Source: a virus
IMG/VR virus record: IMGVR_UViG_3300042298_002501
Coordinates: 1 to 40,679 of that record
Reading direction: 5' to 3' (one strand)
Length of the DNA: 40,679 bases
Part shown: piece after piece, positions 29,501 through 37,441 of the stretch
Numbering within the stretch: the stretch's first letter is position 1
Layout of the letters: each line of letters opens with the position of its first letter
Program-made: the position numbers and the translations under genes
Notes under the pieces: model-generated
Databases searched by the model: none
Told to the model about the DNA's origin: nothing
What the model saw: only the letters and a program-made list of their open reading frames with translations

Positions 29501-30430
29501 GCGAATCTCTTTGGTGATATCATCCAAGGTTTTTAAGTCTTGAATTGTTTGACCACCGATACCACGAGCACCCCGAATATTGAATAATTTTCGAAGTGTT
29601 TCTTGTTGTTCAGTAGCACTTAACTCGGACATAGCCGCTTTAAGTTTAACTAGAACTCGAAGTGGTTCTGCAATGTCTTGTTCAGTTATGTAGACACCAG
29701 AACCAACTTTAGCAAGTTCTTTAGTCTTTGTAACCAATTCACCAAAAGCGGTGTTCAATGAGGTACCAGCAAGAGAACCTCGCATACCGGCATTAGACAA
29801 CATAGTTATCATACCTAAGGCATCTTCCAAAGGTATGTTAAGTTGTCTAAAAGTAGTTACGTTGTACTTGAGTGATTCTCCTAACAGAACTAAATCTGTG
29901 GTACCAAGTCGAGCAGCAGTAGCAAGCTTTGATGCTGTTTCTTGTGCTTTTTCTGCTGCAAGATCAAAGGAAGATAAAACGTTAGCGAGGATACGACCAG
30001 CAACATCTGGTTCAACTCGTTCACTTCTTGCTAAGTCCAAAGTAGGCAAAATAGCTGGTCTAAGTTTTTCATCTAAACCAGCTTGTGCCAAGACAGCTGC
30101 GGTTTCCGCAACTTGTTTAGAGGTAAAAGATGTAGTTCGACCTAGCTTTCTAATATAGGCTTCTAGTTCAACTATGTCAACTTTTGTATTCCGTAACTTA
30201 CTTTGTAGAAACAAGATACTATCTTGAAAATCTACAAATTGTTTAACAGGAAAAAAAGCTGCAAAGGTGCCGGCAACTCCTCCCCGAAATAAGTCACCGC
30301 CTATTTCGGAGAGTGAATTTGAAAAAACTCTCATCTTAGAACGAATCGTCCTAAGTTGTTTGTCAATGGTATCCTGGATATTAACCAGAATTACAGCACG
30401 ACCAGCAAGGATGTCAGCACGTACACTCAT
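26495..30430 (-). CDS. Tail tape measure protein, 1311 aa
   Basis: Residues about 50-250 contain the tape-measure core pattern (VAETAAVLAQAGLDEKLRP, GESLKYNVTTFRQL, LEDALGMITMLSNAGMRGSL) of the TP901 family. A long middle part (about 450-830) is coiled-coil, rich in Lys, Gln and Ala. Hydrophobic segments follow at about 395-430, 880-895, and a Gly/Ala-rich stretch near 1010-1040 (VIAVFNQLLSVIGTLFGTAV). In siphoviruses this protein sets tail length and is ejected with DNA. By the usual rule of about 0.15 nm per residue it would fit a tail near 200 nm. It follows the two chaperone genes, in the conserved order. Confidence 0.92.
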   Translation of the reverse strand: MSVRADILAGRAVILVNIQDTIDKQLRTIRSKMRVFSNSLSEIGGDLFRGGVAGTFAAFFPVKQFVDFQDSILFLQSKLRNTKVDIVELEAYIRKLGRTTSFTSKQVAETAAVLAQAGLDEKLRPAILPTLDLARSERVEPDVAGRILANVLSSFDLAAEKAQETASKLATAARLGTTDLVLLGESLKYNVTTFRQLNIPLEDALGMITMLSNAGMRGSLAGTSLNTAFGELVTKTKELAKVGSGVYITEQDIAEPLRVLVKLKAAMSELSATEQQETLRKLFNIRGARGIGGQTIQDLKTLDDITKEIRNSTDEARQGAILMDSRLGGVFRRASSALEEFSISLGQTTEGPLTTFGTSIQRLFDSLAVLTQQNSRLGQAILFTPPAVLATSAAFLLLSTMISKVIMLFSPLLGVNKMFFTSLAAIVGVNVKALKGMFNYVGFINAAINKTLETQKKVANSIKQVQDKINKFQASARTRTTSLEQRNQNKLAQLDRAFADKRVAVQRESNQKINEISKKYQAAAANLSQRQIDEQVRTRTAIQQNETELSQTVIDNAKRAQKAQQMQIKQQKSFGVQAKNLRKNQLSEQTKLASDYYKLLSDKANEITQVRQQAAGAGALGRTAEFKRLQDLEARLQQEYTNTLDEEKKKQLALSKKHAKELVVLQNQQSQAFAKYANRALKSEQSLLKAQEALQKARIVNAARLDRLNKRQQAALQAARERAGLTPGSFVAGTYGKAPSALNTANDIENKLLKKQADQRKSLLERNNAVEARLAQRVRKSQAKLNTDLKLEKSKQPKGFLGFLTKERSDFNLIPDLVAGLGKLKSGLTGVKNIITGATKVDWVRGLYATLKGSISLIKGVFSGLVKVASIPFRLSGLIAIGEFLLLFGDKIPVVREALGSLGAAFAGAFANIGQTIKDTGAGFREIFGGLTEIFNGQIDPGLRSISFGFNMVGESIREGLAKTWRDFLTEIEPGATMIRNAIVGVIAVFNQLLSVIGTLFGTAVGGAGLAITADKSLVETMQSMFSPENFQAFFAHIVGFIESIGSSLVSVIGMAASALAALGRGFAAMLRYLPGTEDSVAALDPQTATRNELLDEQDSIRAAIQGITRSGGQITPELAGRLQEIEAQLATMPDPLIAFLDDAQKKIKEAADKARGTIGTMTKSIVPMNELEKEFGRITTEGLPSPSLPDNITEGIMDEFTDIGFADKMDPLLNLGPEFGNLLNNLEEYNKLFPQLDESAMKPDLSPEWLKRVAQMQGTGQIIKSIVGGYEQSRAQRMQLQVNKLDEERNELLQGIKDGIENQEPAVFGP

Positions 30431-30696
30431 TGGAATTTTTCAAATTGAGAGTTGATATGGGCAGCAATTGCAGCTTTCTTCGCTTGCATTTCCTGGGGTG
30501 TGGTGGGCCTCTTAGGTAACATATCGGATGATTGGGCGGAGCACGCTCTATCAACTTGTGTTTCGTAATCGGCTTCATTTGCTATGGTGATTAGTTCACC
30601 ATAGGTGTATCGGTCCGGGTTTATTCCTGTTCTTGCAATGAGGGAGAGGACAAAGAATCGAAGTTCTTCTTCATTTGTTTCTTTGCTTCTACCCAC
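30427..30696 (-). CDS. Tail assembly chaperone, second part (GT-like)
   Basis: A helical protein (EELRFFVLSLIARTGINPDR, then YTYGELITIANEAD) with a TPQEMQAKKAAIAAHIN end, much like the T part of lambda-type G/GT chaperones. The listed start is GTG; no ribosome-binding site is obvious, and the frame is open upstream into the G-like gene. It is in the -1 frame relative to that gene, so it may be made only as a frameshift fusion. Its stop overlaps the tape measure ATG by a few bases. Confidence 0.7.
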   Translation of the reverse strand: MGRSKETNEEELRFFVLSLIARTGINPDRYTYGELITIANEADYETQVDRACSAQSSDMLPKRPTTPQEMQAKKAAIAAHINSQFEKFQ

Positions 30697-31025
30697 ATCT
30701 TTTGCAAACCGCCACGGACCGAGGGGTTGGAAAACCCCACCACCAGGTTCCAGAAGGATTCTTTGAACTTTTCAAGTCCGTTATCCATACTATCAAGTTC
30801 TTTAAGGAACTCAACCCATTCGATACCTAGTTCTCGGTCAGCATAAAAATATGCTATTTTGAGCATAGTTGCGTCATCGAGAAGAATGGTTTGAAGGACT
30901 TTGTTATTCTCTTGGAACAGGGTCAGAATATCCAATCCATAATTTGGAAGTTCTTCTGACACCAATAACCAGCCAAGTTCGAGGTTAATCGTTTGGCTTC
31001 CAAGATTGAATTTGCTCTTGATCAT
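30621..31025 (-). CDS. Tail assembly chaperone, first part (G-like)
   Basis: This 134-residue helical protein has MIKSKFNLGSQTINLELGWL and LFQENNKVLQTILLDDATML. It sits immediately before the tape measure, where gpG homologues are found. GAGG lies 7 bases before the ATG. It ends 76 bases inside the second chaperone frame. A -1 slip in the A-rich stretch GCAAAGAAACAA would fuse them, but I see no textbook slippery heptamer. Confidence 0.7.
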   Translation of the reverse strand: MIKSKFNLGSQTINLELGWLLVSEELPNYGLDILTLFQENNKVLQTILLDDATMLKIAYFYADRELGIEWVEFLKELDSMDNGLEKFKESFWNLVVGFSNPSVRGGLQKMWVEAKKQMKKNFDSLSSPSLQEQE

Positions 31026-31377
31026 AAAGGCCTCGTTTAGTCAACTCCTCAACTTTAGTATTGGAGAGGAGATTAGGGTCGGGGACAGGGGAAAGTGTAG
31101 GTCCTTCTGCTGCTTGAAAATTGCTTCCTTTCACTTCATCAATTGCATTGAGAAGTTTTTTCAATTTGAAAGAGGCAAGAGTTGTTCTAGCAATTCTTTT
31201 CTCTTTCGGGATGGCGGACCGCCTACTGTTTAATCTAGCTTTGACTTCTTGTTCTCCTACAATGAAGTCAGCCAAGTCTCTGGCACGATCTCCCCCGATT
31301 ATCGCACCAACTTGAGCTAGATCGACCACAACGTCAACAGCGGCGGTCCGCCTTAGATAATAAACCAGTTTGTTCAT
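30985..31377 (-). CDS. Hypothetical tail protein, 130 aa
   Basis: A helical, basic protein starting MNKLVYYLRRTAAVDVVVDL. It has RARDLADFIVGEQEVKARLN and a Pro-rich C-terminal third. Its ATG overlaps the tail-tube stop as ATGA. Position between tail tube and chaperone suggests a tail-completion or assembly protein. No family recognised. Confidence 0.6.
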   Translation of the reverse strand: MNKLVYYLRRTAAVDVVVDLAQVGAIIGGDRARDLADFIVGEQEVKARLNSRRSAIPKEKRIARTTLASFKLKKLLNAIDEVKGSNFQAAEGPTLSPVPDPNLLSNTKVEELTKRGLYDQEQIQSWKPND

Positions 31378-31901
31378 GAACCAACTGCCTCGACAATAGC
31401 TGGATCGTAGTCCTCAACAACGTCGATTCCGGTCACTTTTACTGGGCGTAGTGGGGTGTCCGTACAGGCTGCTGGGCGAAGACTGAAGGCTTGGGTTTGT
31501 GCTCCAGTTCCAGGACCGTTAAAGGTTCGGTCTTTGTTCCAGACATAGCCTCTCCAACCAACAGAATCAATAACGTCCATCGGTGACGTTAAGATCATGA
31601 TGTCGATTGGATTGCCATGAGTACGAGCAGAGTACAGAGTTTGCCAACCTTGATAGGCTGGGTCCATAATCTGAGTACCAGTAATGTTGACATCGGTTTC
31701 CCCGGCAACATATTGCTTGGTTTGACGTTCACGATTACGTGAAGTGATTTCTTCATCATCTTCAACTTCGCTAATTGTTAAGTCGCCGGTGATACCAAGA
31801 TGTTCAACCCACACTGGGGTTTCAGAGTCTCCGGTGTTGTAGTACAGAGTCATCTCCATACCACGGGCATTGCAGTTCAAAGGTGTTGCGGTTGCAGGCA
31901 T
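31374..31901 (-). CDS. Major tail (tube) protein
   Basis: MPATATPLNCNARGMEMTLY leads to WVEHLGITGDLTISEVEDDE, ITSRNRERQTKQYVAGETD and NITGTQIMDPAYQGWQTL, a pattern typical of siphovirus tail-tube subunits (beta-sandwich with an exposed Arg-rich loop). ATG 31901 has GGAG upstream and shares bases with the preceding stop (TGATG). It lies before the chaperone/tape measure genes, in the expected place. Confidence 0.8.
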   Translation of the reverse strand: MPATATPLNCNARGMEMTLYYNTGDSETPVWVEHLGITGDLTISEVEDDEEITSRNRERQTKQYVAGETDVNITGTQIMDPAYQGWQTLYSARTHGNPIDIMILTSPMDVIDSVGWRGYVWNKDRTFNGPGTGAQTQAFSLRPAACTDTPLRPVKVTGIDVVEDYDPAIVEAVGS

Positions 31902-32335
31902 CAAAAACTCCTCAAAATGTAACTAAACTGTGCTTTGAGCTTTCCTCTTGCTGCTAGTCGTTTAACAGCAGAATACATAAAGGATCGCTCTTTGTAAGAA
32001 ACTGCTAAAGTACGTTTTGCTCGGTAAGACAAAACCATACCACCTTTTTCGTGAATGTTAGGAACTGGTCGATTAAAAAAATTACTTCTTGGAAACTTAC
32101 GAGGACCAATATATGCGGAGGTTTCCAATACGTGGAAGTTAATTTCTTTAAGACCGTTTCTCACGTGTGCATGGGGAGGGCTTCCAGGTGATGAGGCTCC
32201 TCCTCGCATATACATTTTTTCACGTGCTTCGCGTCTAATAAGTCCCGCAGTCTGGTAAAGATCACGGTGTATATTCTTTTTAAGACGTCGCTTTAAACGG
32301 TCAAAGAAAATAACAAGTTTGGTACTTAACCGCAT
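31901..32335 (-). CDS. HK97 gp10-like head-tail/tail completion protein
   Basis: A basic 144-residue protein with IRREAREKMYMRGGASSPGS, PPHAHVRNGLKEINF and IHEKGGMVLSYRAKRTLA. The SPGxPPHxH...G pattern is common in gp10-type neck proteins. Position between head-tail joining and tail-tube genes supports this. Its stop overlaps the tail-tube start. Confidence 0.65.
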   Translation of the reverse strand: MRLSTKLVIFFDRLKRRLKKNIHRDLYQTAGLIRREAREKMYMRGGASSPGSPPHAHVRNGLKEINFHVLETSAYIGPRKFPRSNFFNRPVPNIHEKGGMVLSYRAKRTLAVSYKERSFMYSAVKRLAARGKLKAQFSYILRSF

Positions 32336-32793
32336 TCTGATGCCTCATAACCGAAACTGGTTATTGTATTGAAATTTCTGTAATCGAGTTGTTGTTCGTC
32401 TACAGGTTGTGCTTCAACAGATGTAAGTTGGACTCCAAGTGGTTGATTTCTAATCATAAACAATTCTATCAATTCACGAATATCAAGTAATTGTTTTAAC
32501 TCATCCCACGGAGCTATGTCGTTGGTGTCTGCTAAACTTTCAAAGTTTTTGCCAATAATTAAATGAACATATTTGGTTACATTTATGTTTATTTTTCTAC
32601 CGCCTCGTCCTGGACTAGCTTCAATGTTATATTGATTTAGTTCAGGACTGAGAATAACTTTGATTCCAGATTGGTTTAGAACTGCAACCCAGTCAATGGC
32701 TACAACTGCCTCCAGACCTAGCTCCAAGTCCCAGCTTTCTGGGGTGGAGTTGAGTGACTCTTGTATACTTAGTGCTAGGTCGGTAATGAGCAT
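32326..32793 (-). CDS. Putative tail terminator/neck protein, 155 aa
   Basis: Soluble with LITDLALSIQESLNSTPE, INVTKYVHLIIGKN and a C-terminal FNTITSFGYEASECG. By position after the gp10-like gene's right neighbour it is likely a tail-terminator type neck protein, but no family motif is clear. It overlaps both neighbours by 10-19 bases. Confidence 0.55.
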   Translation of the reverse strand: MLITDLALSIQESLNSTPESWDLELGLEAVVAIDWVAVLNQSGIKVILSPELNQYNIEASPGRGGRKININVTKYVHLIIGKNFESLADTNDIAPWDELKQLLDIRELIELFMIRNQPLGVQLTSVEAQPVDEQQLDYRNFNTITSFGYEASECG

Positions 32794-33119
32794 AGTTTGG
32801 CCGGGATGTTCATTGTTCTGCCTTCTGAATCGTCGAAGTGTACACCTATTGAGCGGTCTATGATTACTTCATAGGTTAGTCCAGCGACGATGAATTTAAC
32901 GCCACGACGAACAGGAAAAGTCACGCTTTGTGTAGGTATCATAAACAAAACGTGACTTGTTTCCACTCTTACTCCTTGGGAATTAACATACGAACCAGGG
33001 TTAATTTTGGTTCCACGAATACTGTAATTACCTTCAGCTGTTTGCACAGTTATATCTTCATCACAGTATTGTTTTCTCCAATTATTCTGGTGCTGTACTG
33101 CCCAGGATATAAGGGTCAT
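32775..33119 (-). CDS. Putative head-tail connector, 114 aa
   Basis: Beta-rich, with TVQTAEGNYSIRGTKINPGS, FPVRRGVKFIVAGLTYEVII and ending PAKLCSLPT. It resembles small head-tail joining proteins in size and strand pattern, and it sits between the capsid-cement-like gene and the neck genes. Its ATG shares a base with the upstream stop (TAATG). Function by position only. Confidence 0.55.
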   Translation of the reverse strand: MTLISWAVQHQNNWRKQYCDEDITVQTAEGNYSIRGTKINPGSYVNSQGVRVETSHVLFMIPTQSVTFPVRRGVKFIVAGLTYEVIIDRSIGVHFDDSEGRTMNIPAKLCSLPT

Positions 33120-33625
33120 TAGCTGCCTACAACCGTAATGGCTTTACCGGAGGATACAACTTGAACTTCGGTACTGGTGGCTGTGGCAACTACAGGGTAG
33201 TCGCCTTCATCAGCAGTTTGTGGTTTCATCGCATCGAGACTAAACGTTGCATGACCCAACAAAAAGCCGTTACTGCCAGCCTCAGCAAGAAGGCAAGCAC
33301 GACCACCAGGGAAAGCACCAGAATCAGTATCATCTGGGTTCCAATAAACTTCATCGCCATCCTTGACATCCCCACTGAAGTTGCATGGAAAAACTGCATT
33401 GAACTCAAGCAATACAGTTTTTACGTCTTTAGGTGCAATACGGCTTTGTGCCATACACACCCAAAATTCTGCACCCCCATATGGTCGAAGAACTGGTTCT
33501 CCTGGGAGGATGCTGAGCGTCTCGCTACTGTTAAAGTAGGGTACGCTATGGCGGTCACTTTTAAGACGGCCAACAATAGGATAATCTTCATTGAAGATTG
33601 CTGGTTCGGTAACTGCTTTTGGCAT
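33119..33625 (-). CDS. Capsid cement-like protein (DUF2190 type)
   Basis: YPIVGRLKSDRHSVPYFNSS, SILPGEPVLRPYGGAEFWV and VKDGDEVYWNPDDTDSGAF fit the DUF2190/cement pattern: a barrel with GDxVYW and a final beta hairpin. These proteins stabilise HK97-fold capsids. GGAGAGACACA precedes ATG 33625. It lies right after the capsid gene, the usual place. Confidence 0.7.
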   Translation of the reverse strand: MPKAVTEPAIFNEDYPIVGRLKSDRHSVPYFNSSETLSILPGEPVLRPYGGAEFWVCMAQSRIAPKDVKTVLLEFNAVFPCNFSGDVKDGDEVYWNPDDTDSGAFPGGRACLLAEAGSNGFLLGHATFSLDAMKPQTADEGDYPVVATATSTEVQVVSSGKAITVVGS

Positions 33626-33661
33626 TGTGTCTCTCCAAAGTAAAGGTAAAGTAGGTTAAGC

Positions 33662-35596
33662 TCAGCTTCCAGAACCGGGGAAAGACCAAGCAACAGTTTG
33701 CGATTCACGTTCTTGGACTAAGACGTCCCAGAATCCGCGAGTACCAAATCCAAGCATATCTGCGGGAAGATCAACGGTTTCCGTGGTTGGTCGTCGTTGA
33801 TTTCGCAGGTAAGCAATCGTGTATGGGGATAGTTGTTGACGAACTGGCAACAAACCCCAGGCATACGGATCAGCATTTGGGTGATAACTTTGGTTATCAA
33901 GTTGTGGAAAATGTTCCAGATCTACTTTGTTGTAGAAGTAGTTCTGTGATCCTTGTGGGTTAGATTCAGTACCAGCAACAAAAACAGCTTGCTTGACGAT
34001 TTCCCAAGCAGTACGTTCTAGTTGAGTGGTATGTACCAAAGCCCAACGCGTATTAAAGAAGGTTTTAACTGCTTTATTGCCTTTCTTAATCGCATGTTGC
34101 CGTGCTGCTTCGTAAACCAAGTCGAGGTTTTCACGAGTCAAAGGCAAGTTAAACAAGTTATTCTTGGCCGCTGACAAAAATCCACTTGTTACGCCATTGT
34201 AGATGACGTTGACCATTTGGTAGTCAGGGACCATAGTTGCCCCTTCAACCATCAAGTTCAACATTTCTTCAATGATGCCGATGTCATCATTGAGGATATC
34301 TTCTCGCTTGAACTGGATGATTTGAGCAACGGTACTCAACTTCACTTCGTACTTGACTTCATCGCCAAATGAAGCATGTTGGATTTTGCCATCTTTATCC
34401 AACCCATTCCACATCTGACCGCCTTCAGGCCGAATTCGTCCAGATTTTAGGAAGTTATTTTTGCTCGTTTCATTGATCTTTCCAGGAGTCCAAGGAGGAT
34501 CAAGCTTCCAAGCTTCTTCCATAGTCCACTGACTGATGCGATTCATCAGGTTGGGGAAGTTAAGAGTTGAGAAACTCTGGTTTTTTACGCACCGTTTAAT
34601 GTGAGCACAAATACCACCTTCACCTTCGATGTCACTGTGGCCGTTAAATCGACCACCTTCAGCATTGGCAACATACATCAGCATCTCTTTGAGACCCATA
34701 GTGCCTCGGGAAAGTGCAAAGTCAGTTGCTGGTTTGCCAACTTTGTTTTCGATAACTTCAGGAGCAATACCCAGGCTATGGGCCATCCTTGCTGCAAAGG
34801 AGTTATCAATCTTGTCGTCATGTCGGTGAGGACCAGTTGGCAAAGACTGGTAGTTGTTTTCCAATTGATGCAACTTAATTGCATCGATCACTCCATCTTT
34901 GTCCTTACCATTCTTGATCGACTTTGCAATCAATTCATGATAGCTAGGGTACTTAGCCATCAATTCAACCACGTCTGCCATTTCGATGCTAGCCGGAGCA
35001 GGTGGCGGAGTGGGCGGAACAACTGGAGGTGGAACAACCGGAGGCGTTGTCTTACTATTCGTAATGATCATTGCTGTTTCCTTGGATAAAGGAGTAACGT
35101 TGGTTTCGCTGTCTCGACCAAAGAGAACAGCTGACATTTCGACTAACTCTGATCTATTAACAACATAGATCGGAGCTTCAAAAGTTTTCCCATTAACTTC
35201 AACAGATCCTTCTTCATGGAAAACTACAGATTTTCTGTCAATCTGCAAACCCATACTTGCTTGATATGGGATGCCATTCTTAACACCATTTGCCACCTTC
35301 TGGCTGCGTTCTCCTGGGTCGGAGTAGTGGCCGGTGAGTGTCATTGATCCATTGCTTACACTGATATCGGTTGCGTGTCCGATCAGTTCGTAATGGCCGT
35401 ACAAATATGGGATGGTGTTTTTGAATGTGATGCCTGCTGTGTTGTAGACAACAGGATGTTCAACACCGTAATCACTTAGGTCTACTGCATTGCCAGTGTA
35501 ACCAGTGATTTTGGACTTTGCGATTTCGTTCTCTACAATCTCAACGTCCAACTTGGACTTTGAAAGTTCGAGCAAGTGAAGATTACTCTGTGGCAT
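33662..35596 (-). CDS. Fused prohead protease-major capsid protein, 644 aa
   Basis: The N-terminal about 175 residues form a prohead protease: ITGYTGNAVDLSDYG, PYLYGHYELIGHA (His about 68) and IPYQASMGLQ (Ser about 114), followed by an RSELVEMSAVLFG strand. A Pro/Val/Ala linker (about 184-202) connects to the capsid part. There a delta-like helical segment precedes FGDEVKYEVKLSTVAQIIQF, KREDILNDDIGIIEEML and a long HK97-fold region ending in PTTETVDLPADMLG. Gene order (portal then protease-capsid) is normal, but the fusion without a gap is notable. The protease probably releases itself and the scaffold part by cutting near the linker. GGAGTATTAA precedes the ATG. Confidence 0.9.
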   Translation of the reverse strand: MPQSNLHLLELSKSKLDVEIVENEIAKSKITGYTGNAVDLSDYGVEHPVVYNTAGITFKNTIPYLYGHYELIGHATDISVSNGSMTLTGHYSDPGERSQKVANGVKNGIPYQASMGLQIDRKSVVFHEEGSVEVNGKTFEAPIYVVNRSELVEMSAVLFGRDSETNVTPLSKETAMIITNSKTTPPVVPPPVVPPTPPPAPASIEMADVVELMAKYPSYHELIAKSIKNGKDKDGVIDAIKLHQLENNYQSLPTGPHRHDDKIDNSFAARMAHSLGIAPEVIENKVGKPATDFALSRGTMGLKEMLMYVANAEGGRFNGHSDIEGEGGICAHIKRCVKNQSFSTLNFPNLMNRISQWTMEEAWKLDPPWTPGKINETSKNNFLKSGRIRPEGGQMWNGLDKDGKIQHASFGDEVKYEVKLSTVAQIIQFKREDILNDDIGIIEEMLNLMVEGATMVPDYQMVNVIYNGVTSGFLSAAKNNLFNLPLTRENLDLVYEAARQHAIKKGNKAVKTFFNTRWALVHTTQLERTAWEIVKQAVFVAGTESNPQGSQNYFYNKVDLEHFPQLDNQSYHPNADPYAWGLLPVRQQLSPYTIAYLRNQRRPTTETVDLPADMLGFGTRGFWDVLVQERESQTVAWSFPGSGS

Positions 35597-36992
35597 TTAA
35601 TACTCCAAGGACGTCAAGAGTGTCTTTTGATCGGGAAGTTAAGATGATTTTGATTAGTTCGTCATAAGTGATTCCTAGTAGTTTGGCTTCGGCTAGTAGT
35701 TGTCGTTTAGGATTAAGTCCCATTTCTGCGTAGATTGCGTTTAGGGTTTTAGTACCTGAAATCAAATCTACTTGTCTTGCAGTTGCGTTCTTTAATGGAT
35801 CTGGATGTTGGAATAGCCCATTATACAGATACATATGAGGATAAAAGTTAGGGTATCGTGCCCTAGCTCTACGGGGAACTAAATCACTAACCAGTGTAGC
35901 TGCTGTCCAGAAGTCTATGAAAGAACGACGAAAACAAGGTTCCATATCGAACCTATCTATTTCGCATTTGTTCTTCCAAGGTTGAATATCAACTTGGGCA
36001 GAAGCCATGTTACTGTTACTGCTATCCGCTATTGCTAAGTTTGCTGGCATTTCAACACACAAAGCAGCAGCAGAAGCCATTGTTCGAAGCATCTTATCTT
36101 TATCAGCTGAACTGCTTCCACTACCAGGAACGCCTACTAATTTAGAACCAACTGGTAATGTTGGAATCAAATTAGGTTTGTATTTGAGAATACCTTTTGG
36201 TGCATTATCCCTTTCCGCTGATGGTCCGTAAATAGTTGCATCTAATTCAACTGCCATTGGAAATGAAGTTCTAAATTCTTCACCTTGCACAGCAGCTTCG
36301 AGTAATCGTCTAATGTACGGGTAAATTGTAAATGCTTGAGCACACTCAGGAACTGGATTTAGTCGTCCAGTTTCATAACCTTGTGCCCAATAGATTACGT
36401 CTTTTACACTGTACTCTGAGGTTTCGTACTGATAAAGATAAGGGTCATTTTTAAGATCATCTTTAATAAAATGAAACTTAACAATGTTCCAATCTTTATC
36501 GTACTCGATGCCCGCCACGATCCGATCTTCTGGGGTGGCATTGTAGGGTGTTCTTAGGCTGTCTGCTCCGAACACTTTGTATGCTGTTTGGATGGGGAAT
36601 ATACCGAAGTTTTCTTTCTTGTGCTTGAGCATTAGTCCGATGCCGGTTAATGCTGCCATAGTTCGAAGGTTTCGATATGAATTACCAATTCCATTTGCTA
36701 CACACCAAGCTCGATGACTTTCCTCGATGATGTTGTTTTCTTCTTCATTTTCAGCTAGTCCGATAATAGTCGGAGTTGGTCCTACCACGTGGTTAGCTAG
36801 TTTAGTAATGACTGCTTTGTAGTAGGGATTACGACTATATTCGTCTAGTGAAAATTGAACAAGCTTTCCACGAATATATGGATTCTGCATTGCAGCATCC
36901 ACTTCTTCACGGGACAAGACGTCATAAGGAACGTCTCGTCTTGTTTGGATAATTGTTCCTAATCTATGACGGAGCCACTTAATTGGATTCAT
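35583..36992 (-). CDS. Portal protein (lambda-type)
   Basis: A 469-residue protein with the lambda-portal pattern: DEYSRNPYYKAVITKLANHV, NVGP/GPTPTIIG, a central stem region (SVKDVIYWAQGYETGRLNPV, then AFTIYPYIRRLLEAAVQGEE) and NAIYAEMGLNPKRQLLAEAK near the end. It forms the dodecameric ring for DNA entry. Its ATG overlaps the preceding stop as ATGA and its end overlaps the protease-capsid gene. Confidence 0.9.
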   Translation of the reverse strand: MNPIKWLRHRLGTIIQTRRDVPYDVLSREEVDAAMQNPYIRGKLVQFSLDEYSRNPYYKAVITKLANHVVGPTPTIIGLAENEEENNIIEESHRAWCVANGIGNSYRNLRTMAALTGIGLMLKHKKENFGIFPIQTAYKVFGADSLRTPYNATPEDRIVAGIEYDKDWNIVKFHFIKDDLKNDPYLYQYETSEYSVKDVIYWAQGYETGRLNPVPECAQAFTIYPYIRRLLEAAVQGEEFRTSFPMAVELDATIYGPSAERDNAPKGILKYKPNLIPTLPVGSKLVGVPGSGSSSADKDKMLRTMASAAALCVEMPANLAIADSSNSNMASAQVDIQPWKNKCEIDRFDMEPCFRRSFIDFWTAATLVSDLVPRRARARYPNFYPHMYLYNGLFQHPDPLKNATARQVDLISGTKTLNAIYAEMGLNPKRQLLAEAKLLGITYDELIKIILTSRSKDTLDVLGVLNATE

Positions 36993-37441
36993 TCAGGCAC
37001 TCCGTGACAAAAGGTGCTATCACAAAAGCAAGGTTTTGGATATGTCTTTTTAACATTGAGACTATGGATCATATCTGGACTCCATTGTTCAATATCCATT
37101 TCCTTTGTACGGACTCGTTTAGGCCCGTAATCAGTTAAAGGACTTGGAGTTGGGTTTTGTTGTTGAGAGATAAGTAGTAACTCAAATGTACCTTCATCCC
37201 CACCTTCTTGTACTTTATAAGTAATCAAAGAAGGTGTTAATGGACGATCTGCGGCATTGTAGGCAATACGGTATTTGTAAGCACCGATCTCATCTACTAC
37301 TCCAAGAATAGGCACAAAGTTAAGATTATCAAATGCAACTGAAACTGAAGGATTAACGCCAGTTCTTGGCCAATCAAAAATGATTGGTAAGTTTTCATTG
37401 ATAATCCTATTAACAGGAGAATCAAAGACAATTGTACTCAT
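36989..37441 (-). CDS. Hypothetical protein before the portal, 150 aa
   Basis: Beta-rich, Pro/Asn-rich, with INENLPIIFDWPRTGVNPSV and a C-terminal CFCDSTFCHG zinc-like motif. Coupled to both neighbours by ATGA overlaps. Possibly a head-fibre or scaffold-associated protein by position; no family recognised. Confidence 0.55.
   Translation of the reverse strand: MSTIVFDSPVNRIINENLPIIFDWPRTGVNPSVSVAFDNLNFVPILGVVDEIGAYKYRIAYNAADRPLTPSLITYKVQEGGDEGTFELLLISQQQNPTPSPLTDYGPKRVRTKEMDIEQWSPDMIHSLNVKKTYPKPCFCDSTFCHGVPE

Noticed and set aside
26739-30158. Several long plus-strand frames opposite the tape measure (239, 154, 110 and 135 residues)
   Set aside because: They mirror the tape measure codons, with Ser/Ala/Pro-rich low-complexity products and no start signals.
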